Positions 54,570 to 62,870 of a stretch of 64,000 nt of DNA are shown here, piece by piece. This DNA is from Ignavibacteriales bacterium. Its GTDB lineage: Bacteria > Bacteroidota > Ignavibacteria > Ignavibacteriales > Ignavibacteriaceae. The position numbers and the translations under genes are program-made. The DNA is taken from the NCBI GenBank assembly GCA_016707285.1, contig JADJIA010000003.1, positions 186,001-250,000 on the forward strand, in the 5' to 3' direction. Numbering within the stretch: the stretch's first letter is position 1; each line of letters starts with the position of its first letter. The notes beneath the pieces were generated by a model, which saw only the letters and a list, made by a program, of their open reading frames with translations, was not told the DNA's origin and searched no databases.

Positions 54570-55325
54570 ATGAAAATTGGAATTTCCCCAAATTTAATGA
54601 CAAGCATGTTTGCTACAATTTTAAAAAGCAAACTTGGTTGTGAAGTTGTGTTCTATCCTGTCTCGAAACTGCCGGAAGCCGTTATGAACAGAGATGTGGA
54701 TATTGCCCTGATCCCCCCTCTCGACTTACACACTGCAGGTGATCTTGTGGTTTCTTCAGTTTATGGAATTGTGGCTGATTCACTCTTCTCAAACAGTTTC
54801 CTCTACTTTAAACCTGGTGAGAAAGAAGTGACTGATATCACCATGAAAGGTGACATTTCGTATCATGATATAACTCTGTTAAAAATAATTTTTAAAGAGT
54901 TATACAATACCAATCCCGAAGTGGTGGCCTACGATGGTGAGCTGACAAAGATTACCAACCTCTATATAGCCGGCGATGAAAATTATTTGACGGGAAGATA
55001 TGATACGGGTATGAACATCACTGAGGAAGCTGTGGAATGTCTTCAATCTCCTTTCATTTCATATATTCTTGTCTCTTCACACGAGGAGATTCTTGAGTCG
55101 GTTCATTCAAAAATTAAACAAATGAATGAAGATCTTTATGAGTTTGGTGAAGATTATCTGGCGCTTGCCGGTCTTCCGGAGGAGACTTTAATTGTTCTTC
55201 AATATGGATTGCGAAATATTTCTTTTGAATTGAGTGATGACCTCCTCGAAACTTTAAAAGCGATGATGGCACTTCCTTATTATTATACACTGGCTGAGGA
55301 TATTCCGGAATACACGCTTGTTTAG
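54570..55325 (+). CDS. MqnA-fold-like protein, function unknown
   Basis: 251 residues. The first 60 (KIGISPNLMTSMFATIL, VVFYPVSKLPEAVMNRDVDIALIPPLDL) match the start of the MqnA/MqnD (DUF178) periplasmic-binding-like fold. The rest diverges: there is no confident match to the chorismate dehydratase active site, and YLTGRYDTGMNITEEA falls where the second lobe would be. No ribosome site is possible where the terminator T run lies, so the start or its expression is uncertain; an alternative is a read-through or leaderless message. No other menaquinone genes are nearby. Confidence 0.7.
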   Translation: MKIGISPNLMTSMFATILKSKLGCEVVFYPVSKLPEAVMNRDVDIALIPPLDLHTAGDLVVSSVYGIVADSLFSNSFLYFKPGEKEVTDITMKGDISYHDITLLKIIFKELYNTNPEVVAYDGELTKITNLYIAGDENYLTGRYDTGMNITEEAVECLQSPFISYILVSSHEEILESVHSKIKQMNEDLYEFGEDYLALAGLPEETLIVLQYGLRNISFELSDDLLETLKAMMALPYYYTLAEDIPEYTLV

Positions 55326-55431
55326 AACTTGAGAACTTGAGAGACTTGAGAGACTTGAGAGACTTGAGAGACTTGAGAACCTGAGTACTTTAGAACTTGA
55401 GAGACTTGAGAACCTGAGTACTTGAGAACTT
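55326..55431. repeat. 9-bp tandem repeat, degenerate
   Basis: About ten imperfect copies of a 9-base unit (GAGACTTGA, with AACTTGAG and ACCTGAGT variants), including four in tandem at 55341-55376. It directly follows a stop codon and precedes a convergent gene's terminator. It may be a slippage-generated VNTR; no function is evident. Confidence 0.75.
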
Positions 55432-55460
55432 ACCCATGGAGTGGGTTAAATATTTAAAAT

Positions 55461-55502
55461 AAAAAAGGGCCGAAAATTGAAATAAATTTCAACAATCGAC
55501 CC
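55461..55502 (-). terminator. intrinsic terminator after serA (minus strand)
   Basis: On the minus strand GGGTCGA pairs with TCGGCCC (one G-T pair), an inner TTGAAA/TTTCAA stem follows, and a T run (six A on the plus strand, 55461-55466) closes it. It lies 34 bp beyond the serA stop. Confidence 0.6.
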
Positions 55503-55536
55503 GAAAAGATTATCCGGTATTACTAATTAATAACGG

Positions 55537-56727
55537 TTAAAGCTCAACATGTGCGAGGTTAATTATCTCGGGGATGCCACGAATTTCTTCGAGGACACCA
55601 TCGGTTAGAGGTTGCTTCAATTTAATTGTACATTTGGCAACCATACCACCCGCAAAGATTTCATTCTCAACTTCTTCAATATTCACATCATCTTTTTTCA
55701 TAACATTCAGAATATTCGCAATAACACCGGGTTTGTCGTAGTGTTTAACCACAAGCTGGTAGTGTGATTCTTCCCAGCGGGCTTTATTAACCCAATGAGC
55801 AATTACACCACTATTGATATAACCTCTGATGATATTTACTGTCTCTTCAGCCACGGCTTCCTGAGCCTGTTCAGTGGAAGCACCTATGTGATGGGTGATA
55901 TAAATATTTTTGTTGTTCATCAATTTGGATGAAACCTCTCCCGTTTTTCCTTCGGGTTCACCAACAAACACATCAAATCCACAGAAGATATTTTTCTCTT
56001 CAATTGCTTCGAGTAAATCATCTTCATCAATAACTTCAGCGCGTGAAGTGTTGATTAGAATTGTATTGGGTTTCATCAACTTGAACATATCACGGTTGAA
56101 AAGTTTTCTCGTGCCATCTGTTAATGGAAGGTGGACGGTGATAATATCGAGAATCGGCAGAATTTTATCCATTTCTGAAAATTCTTTTACTCCATAACCT
56201 TCAACTCTCGTTATGTCTTTTGCGTAAACATTCATACCAAAAGCAACAGCACGGGCGGCAACTTCTTTTCCAATGTTTCCAAAACCGATAATTCCAAGAT
56301 TTTTACCGTAGATTCCTTGAGCTTTTGAGAAGAGACCTTTGTTCCAGACTCCATTTCGGAAATCAATAACATTGTCAGGAATTTTTCTGTCGATGGCAAC
56401 CATCAATCCCAAGGCGAGTTCTGCTACTGCAATCGAGTTTTTACCGGGGCAGTTTGTTACATAAATACCTTTTTTATTGGCAGCGGGGATATTTATGTTG
56501 TTAACTCCGGCGCCTGCGCGTACTATCAAGTTAAGTTTTTCGGAGGCGTTAATTGTAGCTTCATTCACTTTAGTTGAGCGAACTACAATGATATCCACAT
56601 CTTTGGCTACTTCGGGCATCTCGTTTTCGCCAAGTTTTGGTTGATACAAAACATCAAGATCTTTTGCTTTTAAGATATTGATGTATTTTTCCGGGAATTG
56701 GTCAGCGATTAATACTTTAAGTGTCAT
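55537..56727 (-). CDS. serA: D-3-phosphoglycerate dehydrogenase
   Basis: First step of serine synthesis. 396 residues. The NAD domain has GFGNIG at 148-153, catalytic Arg in NTSRAEVIDEDDL, Glu in the following FVGEP segment and His in THHIGAST. A C-terminal ACT-like domain (KPGVIANILNVMKKDDVNI, about 320-396) is present but the intervening domain of long SerA forms is not. serC and serB are not adjacent. It is the last gene of the add-hyp-hutU-serA minus-strand operon. Confidence 0.95.
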   Translation of the reverse strand: MTLKVLIADQFPEKYINILKAKDLDVLYQPKLGENEMPEVAKDVDIIVVRSTKVNEATINASEKLNLIVRAGAGVNNINIPAANKKGIYVTNCPGKNSIAVAELALGLMVAIDRKIPDNVIDFRNGVWNKGLFSKAQGIYGKNLGIIGFGNIGKEVAARAVAFGMNVYAKDITRVEGYGVKEFSEMDKILPILDIITVHLPLTDGTRKLFNRDMFKLMKPNTILINTSRAEVIDEDDLLEAIEEKNIFCGFDVFVGEPEGKTGEVSSKLMNNKNIYITHHIGASTEQAQEAVAEETVNIIRGYINSGVIAHWVNKARWEESHYQLVVKHYDKPGVIANILNVMKKDDVNIEEVENEIFAGGMVAKCTIKLKQPLTDGVLEEIRGIPEIINLAHVEL

Positions 56728-56744
56728 GATCTACTCCATTATTG

Positions 56745-58403
56745 TTATTTCACGAAGGGGATTTTAACCGACTTCGTCTTTGCGTTATCAATAGCGCGTT
56801 TATATCCTGCATCGGCATGTCGGGCTATACCCATGCCGGGATCGGAAGTTAGAACTCTCTCAATTCTTTTTGCAGCTTCTGGTGTTCCATCGGCAACAAT
56901 TACCATCCCTGCATGAATTGAATTACCTATTCCAACCCCACCACCATGATGCACCGAGACCCATGAAGCGCCGTTAACCGAATTAATCAGTGCATTCAAA
57001 ATTGGCCAATCAGCAATTGCATCACTGCCGTCTTTCATAGCTTCAGTTTCCCTGTAAGGGGAAGCAACCGAGCCACAATCGAGGTGATCTCTCCCTATAA
57101 CGATAGGGGCTTTCACTTTTTTGTCAGCCACGAGTTGATTAAAAATCAAACCCATTTTGGCTCTGTCGCCATATCCAAGCCAGCAAATTCTTGCGGGAAG
57201 ACCCTGAAAATGCACTTTTTCTCTTGCAAGTTCGAGCCAGTTGATTAGCGATTTGTTTTCAGGGAAAGCAGCTTTCACTGCTTCATCAGTTACATAAATA
57301 TCTTCGGGATCTCCTGAGAGGGCTGCCCATCTAAAAGGTCCATTTCCATCACAAAATAGTGGTCTGATATATTCAGGGACAAATCCCGGGATATCAAAAG
57401 CATTTTCAACACCATTGGCTTTTGCCTCACCCCTGATATTGTTACCATAATCAAAGGTTACAGCTCCTCTTTTGAGGAATTCAAGCATGGCTTTAAGGTG
57501 CACGGTAATGGTCTCTTTTGAAAGCGATATATATCTATTCGGGTCAGACTTACGGAGTTGTAGAGCCTCTTCAAGAGTCATTCCCATCGGAACATAGCCA
57601 TTAAGCGTATCGTGTGCTGAAGTTTGATCAGTAACGATATCAGGCATGATATTCCTTTTTAACAACTCAGGCAATACATCAGCGGCATTACCCACCAGAC
57701 CAACAGAGATATTTTCGCCTTTGGCTTTGGCATCGAGTACAATTTTTAGAGCTTCGTCGAGGTTTTCGCTGATAATATCGATATATCCTGTTTCGATTCT
57801 TTTTAAGATTCGTGATTTATCGACATCGATACCAAGAAAAGTTGCACCATTCATCGTGGCAGCGAGTGGCTGAGCTCCACCCATTCCACCCAGACCGGCA
57901 GTTAGCAGAAGCCTTCCTTTGAGGGAGCCGCCAAATTTCTGGCGTGCACACTCTGCAAAGGTTTCATATGTACCCTGGAGGATACCTTGCGAGCCGATAT
58001 ATATCCAGCTTCCGGCTGTCATTTGTCCATACATGGTTAAACCAAGAGCTTCAAGTCTTCTGAACTCGTCCCAGGTGCCCCAGCGGGGAACCAGCATTGA
58101 GTTGGAGATCAAAACTCTGGGCGCATTCTCATGACTTTTGAATATTGCGACAGGTTTCCCTGATTGAACCAAAAGAGTCTCATCATTCTCGAGAGATTTT
58201 AATGATTCGATGATGGCATCGTAGGATTCCCAATTACGGGCAGCTTTTCCACTTCCGCCATAAACAATAAGTTCTGCGGGATTTTCAGCGACATCGGGAT
58301 CAAGATTGTTCATTAACATCCTCATGGCAGCTTCCTGAACCCATCCTTTGCAGGAGAGTTCGGTTCCATGTGGTGCTTTTATAATTTTAACTTCATCTGA
58401 CAT
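56745..58403 (-). CDS. hutU: urocanate hydratase
   Basis: Converts urocanate to imidazolone propionate in histidine breakdown, using tightly bound NAD. 552 residues, close to the usual 555. GWVQEAAMRMLMNNLDPDVAE is in the N-terminal part, GGMGGAQP starts the NAD domain, and CWLGYGDRAKMG holds the active-site cysteine. SVHHGGGVGIGNSIHAG and DPGMGIARHADAGY follow. No hutH, hutI or hutG lies in the window. It starts 1 bp after the small gene upstream. Confidence 0.97.
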   Translation of the reverse strand: MSDEVKIIKAPHGTELSCKGWVQEAAMRMLMNNLDPDVAENPAELIVYGGSGKAARNWESYDAIIESLKSLENDETLLVQSGKPVAIFKSHENAPRVLISNSMLVPRWGTWDEFRRLEALGLTMYGQMTAGSWIYIGSQGILQGTYETFAECARQKFGGSLKGRLLLTAGLGGMGGAQPLAATMNGATFLGIDVDKSRILKRIETGYIDIISENLDEALKIVLDAKAKGENISVGLVGNAADVLPELLKRNIMPDIVTDQTSAHDTLNGYVPMGMTLEEALQLRKSDPNRYISLSKETITVHLKAMLEFLKRGAVTFDYGNNIRGEAKANGVENAFDIPGFVPEYIRPLFCDGNGPFRWAALSGDPEDIYVTDEAVKAAFPENKSLINWLELAREKVHFQGLPARICWLGYGDRAKMGLIFNQLVADKKVKAPIVIGRDHLDCGSVASPYRETEAMKDGSDAIADWPILNALINSVNGASWVSVHHGGGVGIGNSIHAGMVIVADGTPEAAKRIERVLTSDPGMGIARHADAGYKRAIDNAKTKSVKIPFVK

Positions 58404-58404
58404 A

Positions 58405-58746
58405 CTATTTTTCCGTAAAATATTTGGTCAATATTTTCGAATATTGCTTTTCGAGCGACGACAGGAGATATTTTTTAATAAATCCTGCAGTTGAAATCTG
58501 TTTTTTCATTGTAGTAAGCTGCAATGAAAGAAGATTTTTAAGAGAAAAGTATTCATCCTTTGTAAATTTAGGTGAATCTGATTCATTCAATTTATCAAGA
58601 ATTGAAGTGAACAGTCTGTTTTGTTTCACCATATTAACATCCTGGCTGCCATCTGTTTGTTGGACAGCTTTTTTCAGGAACTGATTAATTATTTTCTTGT
58701 CATTTTTTTCGAATTCGAGAGTATAATTTCTAATGCTGATCTTCAT
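58405..58746 (-). CDS. small protein of unknown function in the hutU operon
   Basis: 113 residues, Lys-rich and mostly helical, without signal or membrane segment. Segments such as FEKNDKKIINQFLKKAVQQ and YFSLKNLLSLQLTTMKKQI suggest a small coiled-coil or helical bundle. No family is recognised. It is 1 bp before hutU and 6 bp after add, so co-expression is near certain. Confidence 0.7.
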   Translation of the reverse strand: MKISIRNYTLEFEKNDKKIINQFLKKAVQQTDGSQDVNMVKQNRLFTSILDKLNESDSPKFTKDEYFSLKNLLSLQLTTMKKQISTAGFIKKYLLSSLEKQYSKILTKYFTEK

Positions 58747-58752
58747 AAAATC

Positions 58753-59844
58753 CTATAATTGTAGGGATGTCAGTTTGTTTCTCATATTGAGGAAACCCGG
58801 TTTAATCACATCATAGATGAGTCTTATTCTCTCAGTATGGTGAATAAAAGCAGATTTCATTGCGTTAATAGTTATTTTTTCCACATCATCGAGGTTCAGA
58901 TCAAAAGTCTGAACAGCGGTAACAAATTCTTTGGTCATCGAGGTGTCACTCATCAGGCAGTTGTCAGTATTGACAGTAACCCTGAATTTATTTTTGTAGA
59001 GAATCTTAAACGGGTGTTTTTCGAGCGATTCGACGGCACCGGTATGAACATTACTCAGCAGGCAACACTCGATGGGTATTCTTTTATCAAGAACATACTG
59101 GGCGAGATCGCCAAGACCTGTAACTGTCTCACCATCAGGACCGATGGTCATATCTTCGATGAGTCGAGTTCCATGGCCAATTCTGTGGGCGCCGCACCAT
59201 TGTATAGCCTGCCAGATTGATTCTTTACCAAAGGCTTCACCTGCATGAATGGTAATATTAAAATTTTCTCTCTGGATATATTCAAATGCGTCGATATGTT
59301 TTTTAGGGGGGTATCCACCCTCTTCACCGGCAAGATCAAAACCAACCACACCTTTTTTTCTGTAGTTGACGGCAAGTTCTGCAATTTCAAGAGTATCCTG
59401 CATATTTCGCATTCCGCAGAGCAGCAAACCAAATTCGACCTTAAACTTTTGTTTACCCTCTTCAAGACCTTCAAGCACAGCAGAGACGACATCGTCCATA
59501 TACAGTCCTTTTAGAGTATGGAAGATTGGTGCAAACCGGATCTCAATATAGCAGACACCATCGTTATACATGTCTTCCATCATTTCGAAAGCGACACGCT
59601 TGAGGGCTTCTCTTGTTTGCATTACGGCACAGGTATGTTCAAAACCCTGAAGATATTCTACAAGATTTCCTTTATTGGCACCGCGATGAAACCAGTTTTT
59701 TAGTTCAACGGGGTCTTCAGTTGGGAGTTTATCATAATTGATTTCGCGGGCAAGTTCAATTATGGTTTCAGGACGGAGTGTTCCATCGAGATGTTCGTGC
59801 AAAAGCACTTTGGGTACAGTTTTAATAATTTCTTCGATCGTCAA
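58753..59844 (-). CDS. add: adenosine deaminase
   Basis: Deaminates adenosine to inosine with a zinc ion. 363 residues from TTG (AGAGG precedes it by six bases). HEHLDG (His16, His18), HAGE, AHRIGHGTRL and VNTDN supply the zinc ligands and catalytic residues. GVVGFDLAGEEGGYPP is the family substrate loop. First gene of the minus-strand operon. Its product pathway (adenosine from ahcY) is linked to methionine recycling elsewhere in the window. Confidence 0.95.
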   Translation of the reverse strand: MTIEEIIKTVPKVLLHEHLDGTLRPETIIELAREINYDKLPTEDPVELKNWFHRGANKGNLVEYLQGFEHTCAVMQTREALKRVAFEMMEDMYNDGVCYIEIRFAPIFHTLKGLYMDDVVSAVLEGLEEGKQKFKVEFGLLLCGMRNMQDTLEIAELAVNYRKKGVVGFDLAGEEGGYPPKKHIDAFEYIQRENFNITIHAGEAFGKESIWQAIQWCGAHRIGHGTRLIEDMTIGPDGETVTGLGDLAQYVLDKRIPIECCLLSNVHTGAVESLEKHPFKILYKNKFRVTVNTDNCLMSDTSMTKEFVTAVQTFDLNLDDVEKITINAMKSAFIHHTERIRLIYDVIKPGFLNMRNKLTSLQL

Positions 59845-60007
59845 GAAAAACCTCTTTTAAACATTAAATTTATCATTAATCTGCAAGAAAATCAATTAAG
59901 TTTCCCTCAAACTGACTGAAATAATAGAAAGTAGTTTATAAATCTTGGATAAACAATCAATAATGAGTAATTTAGTACACCATAATTTTTGAAACTTTGG
60001 AGAAACA

Positions 60008-61174
60008 ATGAAACAAATAAACATCCTTTTGTCAGGTTTAATACTTTTGGGCTTGATGTTTTCCGGATATCAGTGTTCTTCAGCTGAATTATCAAGTGCT
60101 AAACTTTATATTCAGCAGAAGAATTGGGACAAAGCTGTTGAGTCATTAAATAAAGAAGTAGCTAAAAACCCAAAAAGTGACGAAGGTTACTATCTGTTGG
60201 GTCTTGTTAGCAAAGAAAAAGACGAGATAAAAACAATGGTAGAGAATTTTGACAAATCTCTTCAGATAAGTCCAAAATTCAAAAAAGAAATTGATATGAT
60301 TAAACAAGCTACCTGGGCAGAATCATTTAATGCCGGTGTAAACAACTACAACAAGGCAGCTCAGTCAAAATCGAAAGATACAACTGCAATTTTCCTCGAA
60401 AAATCGCTTGAGAAATTTAATACAGCCATTTTCCTTGAGCCGGATTCTATCGAATCTTACAAAATTGTCTCTATGATCTACCTTAACAAAGGTGAATATG
60501 ACAATGCAATCCCTGTTTTACAGAAGATAATTGACAAACAGGGCTCTGATTTTGCATACGCTCAGCTTGCTGAAATTCATGTAAAAAAAGGCGAAACCAA
60601 ACAAACGATGTATAAATCGAGCAAAAACAGCGCTGACAGTGTTGCTTACATGCAGAGTTTTAACACCGCTTTGAATATTGCAAAAGAGGGTTTAAACAAA
60701 CACCCGGGTAATGAACTGCTTCTTCAGACACTCGCCAGCGTTTATGGCTATTTGAACAAAGCAGAAGAAGGTGCCGCACTTTTTGAAGCTGAAGTTAAAA
60801 AGAATCCAAATAATAAACTCAGCAGACTTTATTATGGTATTTTCCTTACAAACATCTTGAACTACACAGCTGCCGTTCAAGAATTTGCAGAAGTTATCAA
60901 ACTTGATCCAAACTACTTTGAAGCTTATTATTTTGAAGCATTTGCTTATTACAACTGGGGTCTTACAATACTGAAAAAAGCTGATCAGTTGAAAGAAGAC
61001 GGCAGACCTGAAGCAAAACCAAGATTTGAATCATGTATTACAAATGCAAAAATCTATGTTGAAAAGATGCCAAACGAGAAAAAAGGTTACGATCTTCTCT
61101 TCAAGGCTTATTCAAGATTGAGCATGACCAAAGAAGCTGAAGAAGTTCAGAAAAAATTATCAGAATTGAAGTAA
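60008..61174 (+). CDS. TPR lipoprotein
   Basis: 388 residues. The N terminus resembles a lipoprotein signal (hydrophobic to residue 20, then SGYQC as a weak lipobox). About seven tetratricopeptide repeats follow, for example WDKAVESLNKEVAKNPKSDEGYYL, with others near DSIESYKIVSMIYLNKGEYDNA and LDPNYFEAYYFEAFAYYNWG. TPR proteins scaffold complexes; the partner is unknown. It is followed after 4 bp by the DUF3467 gene. Confidence 0.88.
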   Translation: MKQINILLSGLILLGLMFSGYQCSSAELSSAKLYIQQKNWDKAVESLNKEVAKNPKSDEGYYLLGLVSKEKDEIKTMVENFDKSLQISPKFKKEIDMIKQATWAESFNAGVNNYNKAAQSKSKDTTAIFLEKSLEKFNTAIFLEPDSIESYKIVSMIYLNKGEYDNAIPVLQKIIDKQGSDFAYAQLAEIHVKKGETKQTMYKSSKNSADSVAYMQSFNTALNIAKEGLNKHPGNELLLQTLASVYGYLNKAEEGAALFEAEVKKNPNNKLSRLYYGIFLTNILNYTAAVQEFAEVIKLDPNYFEAYYFEAFAYYNWGLTILKKADQLKEDGRPEAKPRFESCITNAKIYVEKMPNEKKGYDLLFKAYSRLSMTKEAEEVQKKLSELK

Positions 61175-61178
61175 TAAA

Positions 61179-61514
61179 ATGAGTCAGAATCCAAAAGATC
61201 CAATCCAGCCCCAGCAGCAACAGTTAAATGTTGAACTGGGCGAAAAGGAAGCAGAAGGCATTTATTCGAACCTTGCATTTATCACTCATTCTCCTGCAGA
61301 ATTTGTAATAGATTTCACCCGGATATTGCCGGGATTACAAAAAGCCAAGGTTATGTCGAGGATAATAACAACTCCTCAACACGCCAAGATGCTCCTTAGG
61401 GCACTTGCAGATAATATCGATAAATATGAAGCCCGTTTTGGCGAGATAAATGTCGATTTCCCGCAGGAACAAACTTTTGGTTTTCCGCCTCCACGAACTG
61501 AAAAGTTCAACTGA
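61179..61514 (+). CDS. DUF3467 family protein
   Basis: 111 residues. A Gln/Pro-rich N terminus precedes the compact conserved domain (EGIYSNLAFITHSPAEFVIDF, RIITTPQHAKMLLRALADNI, YEARFGEI). It is widespread in Bacteroidota and proteobacteria; function unknown. A strong terminator follows. Confidence 0.92.
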   Translation: MSQNPKDPIQPQQQQLNVELGEKEAEGIYSNLAFITHSPAEFVIDFTRILPGLQKAKVMSRIITTPQHAKMLLRALADNIDKYEARFGEINVDFPQEQTFGFPPPRTEKFN

Positions 61515-61530
61515 CACTCCATTATTAAGA

Positions 61531-61560
61531 AGGCTGCCGCATCGGGCAGCCTTTTTTTTT
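61531..61560 (+). terminator. intrinsic terminator after the DUF3467 gene
   Basis: AGGCTGCC/GGCAGCCT (8 bp) with a 5-nt loop and nine T. Same GGCTG/CAGCC core as others here. Confidence 0.9.
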
Positions 61561-61744
61561 GATCTACATCACTAATTCCGGAAATATGGAAAAATAAGTT
61601 GTAGAATAGATTGAAGTTGTCGGATTTCTTGTTAAATTTCGGTATTAATCTGTGGAACATTGCACTATTGCCATCAATAGCAGTGAATATTGAATCTAAT
61701 AACATTTATCAGAACCATCATCATCAATCTTAGGAGTGCCCTCT

Positions 61745-62674
61745 ATGAGAAGAATCTTACTTTTCGTCTCATTTGTGATGCTAACAGGTATGCTTTATGC
61801 ACAGCCCGGGCAGAACAAAATTAATGTGCTCGTCTCAATAAAATGTACAAACGCGCCACAATTTTCCATTTGGAACGACACAATCCGTGAAGGAGAAATG
61901 TACTCGATGCGAGCAACAAATCTTGCTTCACCGTACAATGTAGCCCAATCTCTTTACAATTCAATGGTTGGGTCATATTTCATGTTTGAAGACGGGTGTA
62001 TCGACACCAATATCCAAGTGAGAATTACATTCTCAAATGTCAATTGCAGTAACGGTTTGTTTGTTCCGGCAAACGCACTCAGTCTGTTTTTCAGTTGGAG
62101 GATAGAAGTTTTTACCTTCGACGGAATTGATCCACTACCAAGTCCATTCACTTTCAATTCACCAAACAAATTCAAACTTGTTATCAAAAAATCGGGTTTG
62201 TTTAATGCTTTTGTTCAGCAATCAGGCTTAAATCCGGCTGCGTTGCTTGCTTTTGCCTATCTTCAAGGAACCGGAACTTTTGATTTGACCGGAATCACCA
62301 CAGAGAATTTTAGTGATTCCATCAGAGTAAGGATTTCGCACTTTTCTGATGTTGTCGGGAGTACGCAACAAGGTTTGGTTGGAGTAAACGAAGTTCTTTC
62401 CGGAATCCCGGAGAATTTTGCACTCGAACAAAACTATCCAAATCCATTTAACCCGTCAACCAGAATACAGTATTCAGTTCCTGAGAGGTCTGAAGTTTCA
62501 CTTACGGTTTACGACATAATGGGAGTTGAAGTTGCAAGTCTGGTGGATGAAGTAAAAGAAGCCGGTAATTATGAAACAGGCTTTGATGCTTCAGGACTGC
62601 CGTCGGGAATGTATCTTTACAAGCTTCGTGCGGGTAATGTTGTTTTAAGTAAGAAGATGCTTCTTGTGAAATAA
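61745..62674 (+). CDS. secreted protein with T9SS sorting domain
   Basis: 309 residues; ATG 61745 chosen because AGGAG lies 10 bases before it and a signal peptide ends near LYAQ. The middle (about residues 20-215) is an unidentified beta-rich domain, possibly with one disulfide. The C-terminal 85 residues are a typical T9SS type A domain (EQNYPNPFNPSTRIQYSV, VYDIMGVEVASL, SGMYLYKL, KKMLLVK). Monocistronic between a terminator and a promoter. Confidence 0.85.
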   Translation: MRRILLFVSFVMLTGMLYAQPGQNKINVLVSIKCTNAPQFSIWNDTIREGEMYSMRATNLASPYNVAQSLYNSMVGSYFMFEDGCIDTNIQVRITFSNVNCSNGLFVPANALSLFFSWRIEVFTFDGIDPLPSPFTFNSPNKFKLVIKKSGLFNAFVQQSGLNPAALLAFAYLQGTGTFDLTGITTENFSDSIRVRISHFSDVVGSTQQGLVGVNEVLSGIPENFALEQNYPNPFNPSTRIQYSVPERSEVSLTVYDIMGVEVASLVDEVKEAGNYETGFDASGLPSGMYLYKLRAGNVVLSKKMLLVK

Positions 62675-62774
62675 TTAGCGAGACTGTCTTCACATTTCTT
62701 TTAAGGGAGTGCGATAAGAGAGAGACTTAATAAAGAAAAAAGCCTTTTTCACTTGTGGCACTTCCTTTTTTAGT

Positions 62775-62795
62775 GTAAAGATTAAAAATCTTTAC
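62775..62795 (+). other. short hairpin downstream of the T9SS gene
   Basis: GTAAAGATT-AAA-AATCTTTAC, 9-bp perfect arms. There is no T run on either side, so termination is uncertain. Confidence 0.35.
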
Positions 62796-62812
62796 AAATA
62801 ATTTGCAAACGA

Positions 62813-62841
62813 GTGAAAATATAGCTAATTTCACTTATAAT
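62813..62841 (+). promoter_or_regulatory. sigma-70-like promoter of the last gene
   Basis: GTGAAA at 62813, 17-bp spacer, perfect TATAAT at 62836-62841. The -35 matches 4 of 6. It lies 30 bp before the ATG at 62871, so the leader would be about 20 nt. Confidence 0.55.
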
Positions 62842-62870
62842 CGAAAAATAATTACAAAAAAGAGACCTCA

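Noticed and set aside
55326..55431. CRISPR array
   Set aside because: The unit is 9 bp and directly tandem, with no unique spacers and no cas gene nearby.
62661..62760. Terminator after the T9SS gene at 61745
   Set aside because: No stem with a T run could be built; only a short hairpin without T run was found at 62775.
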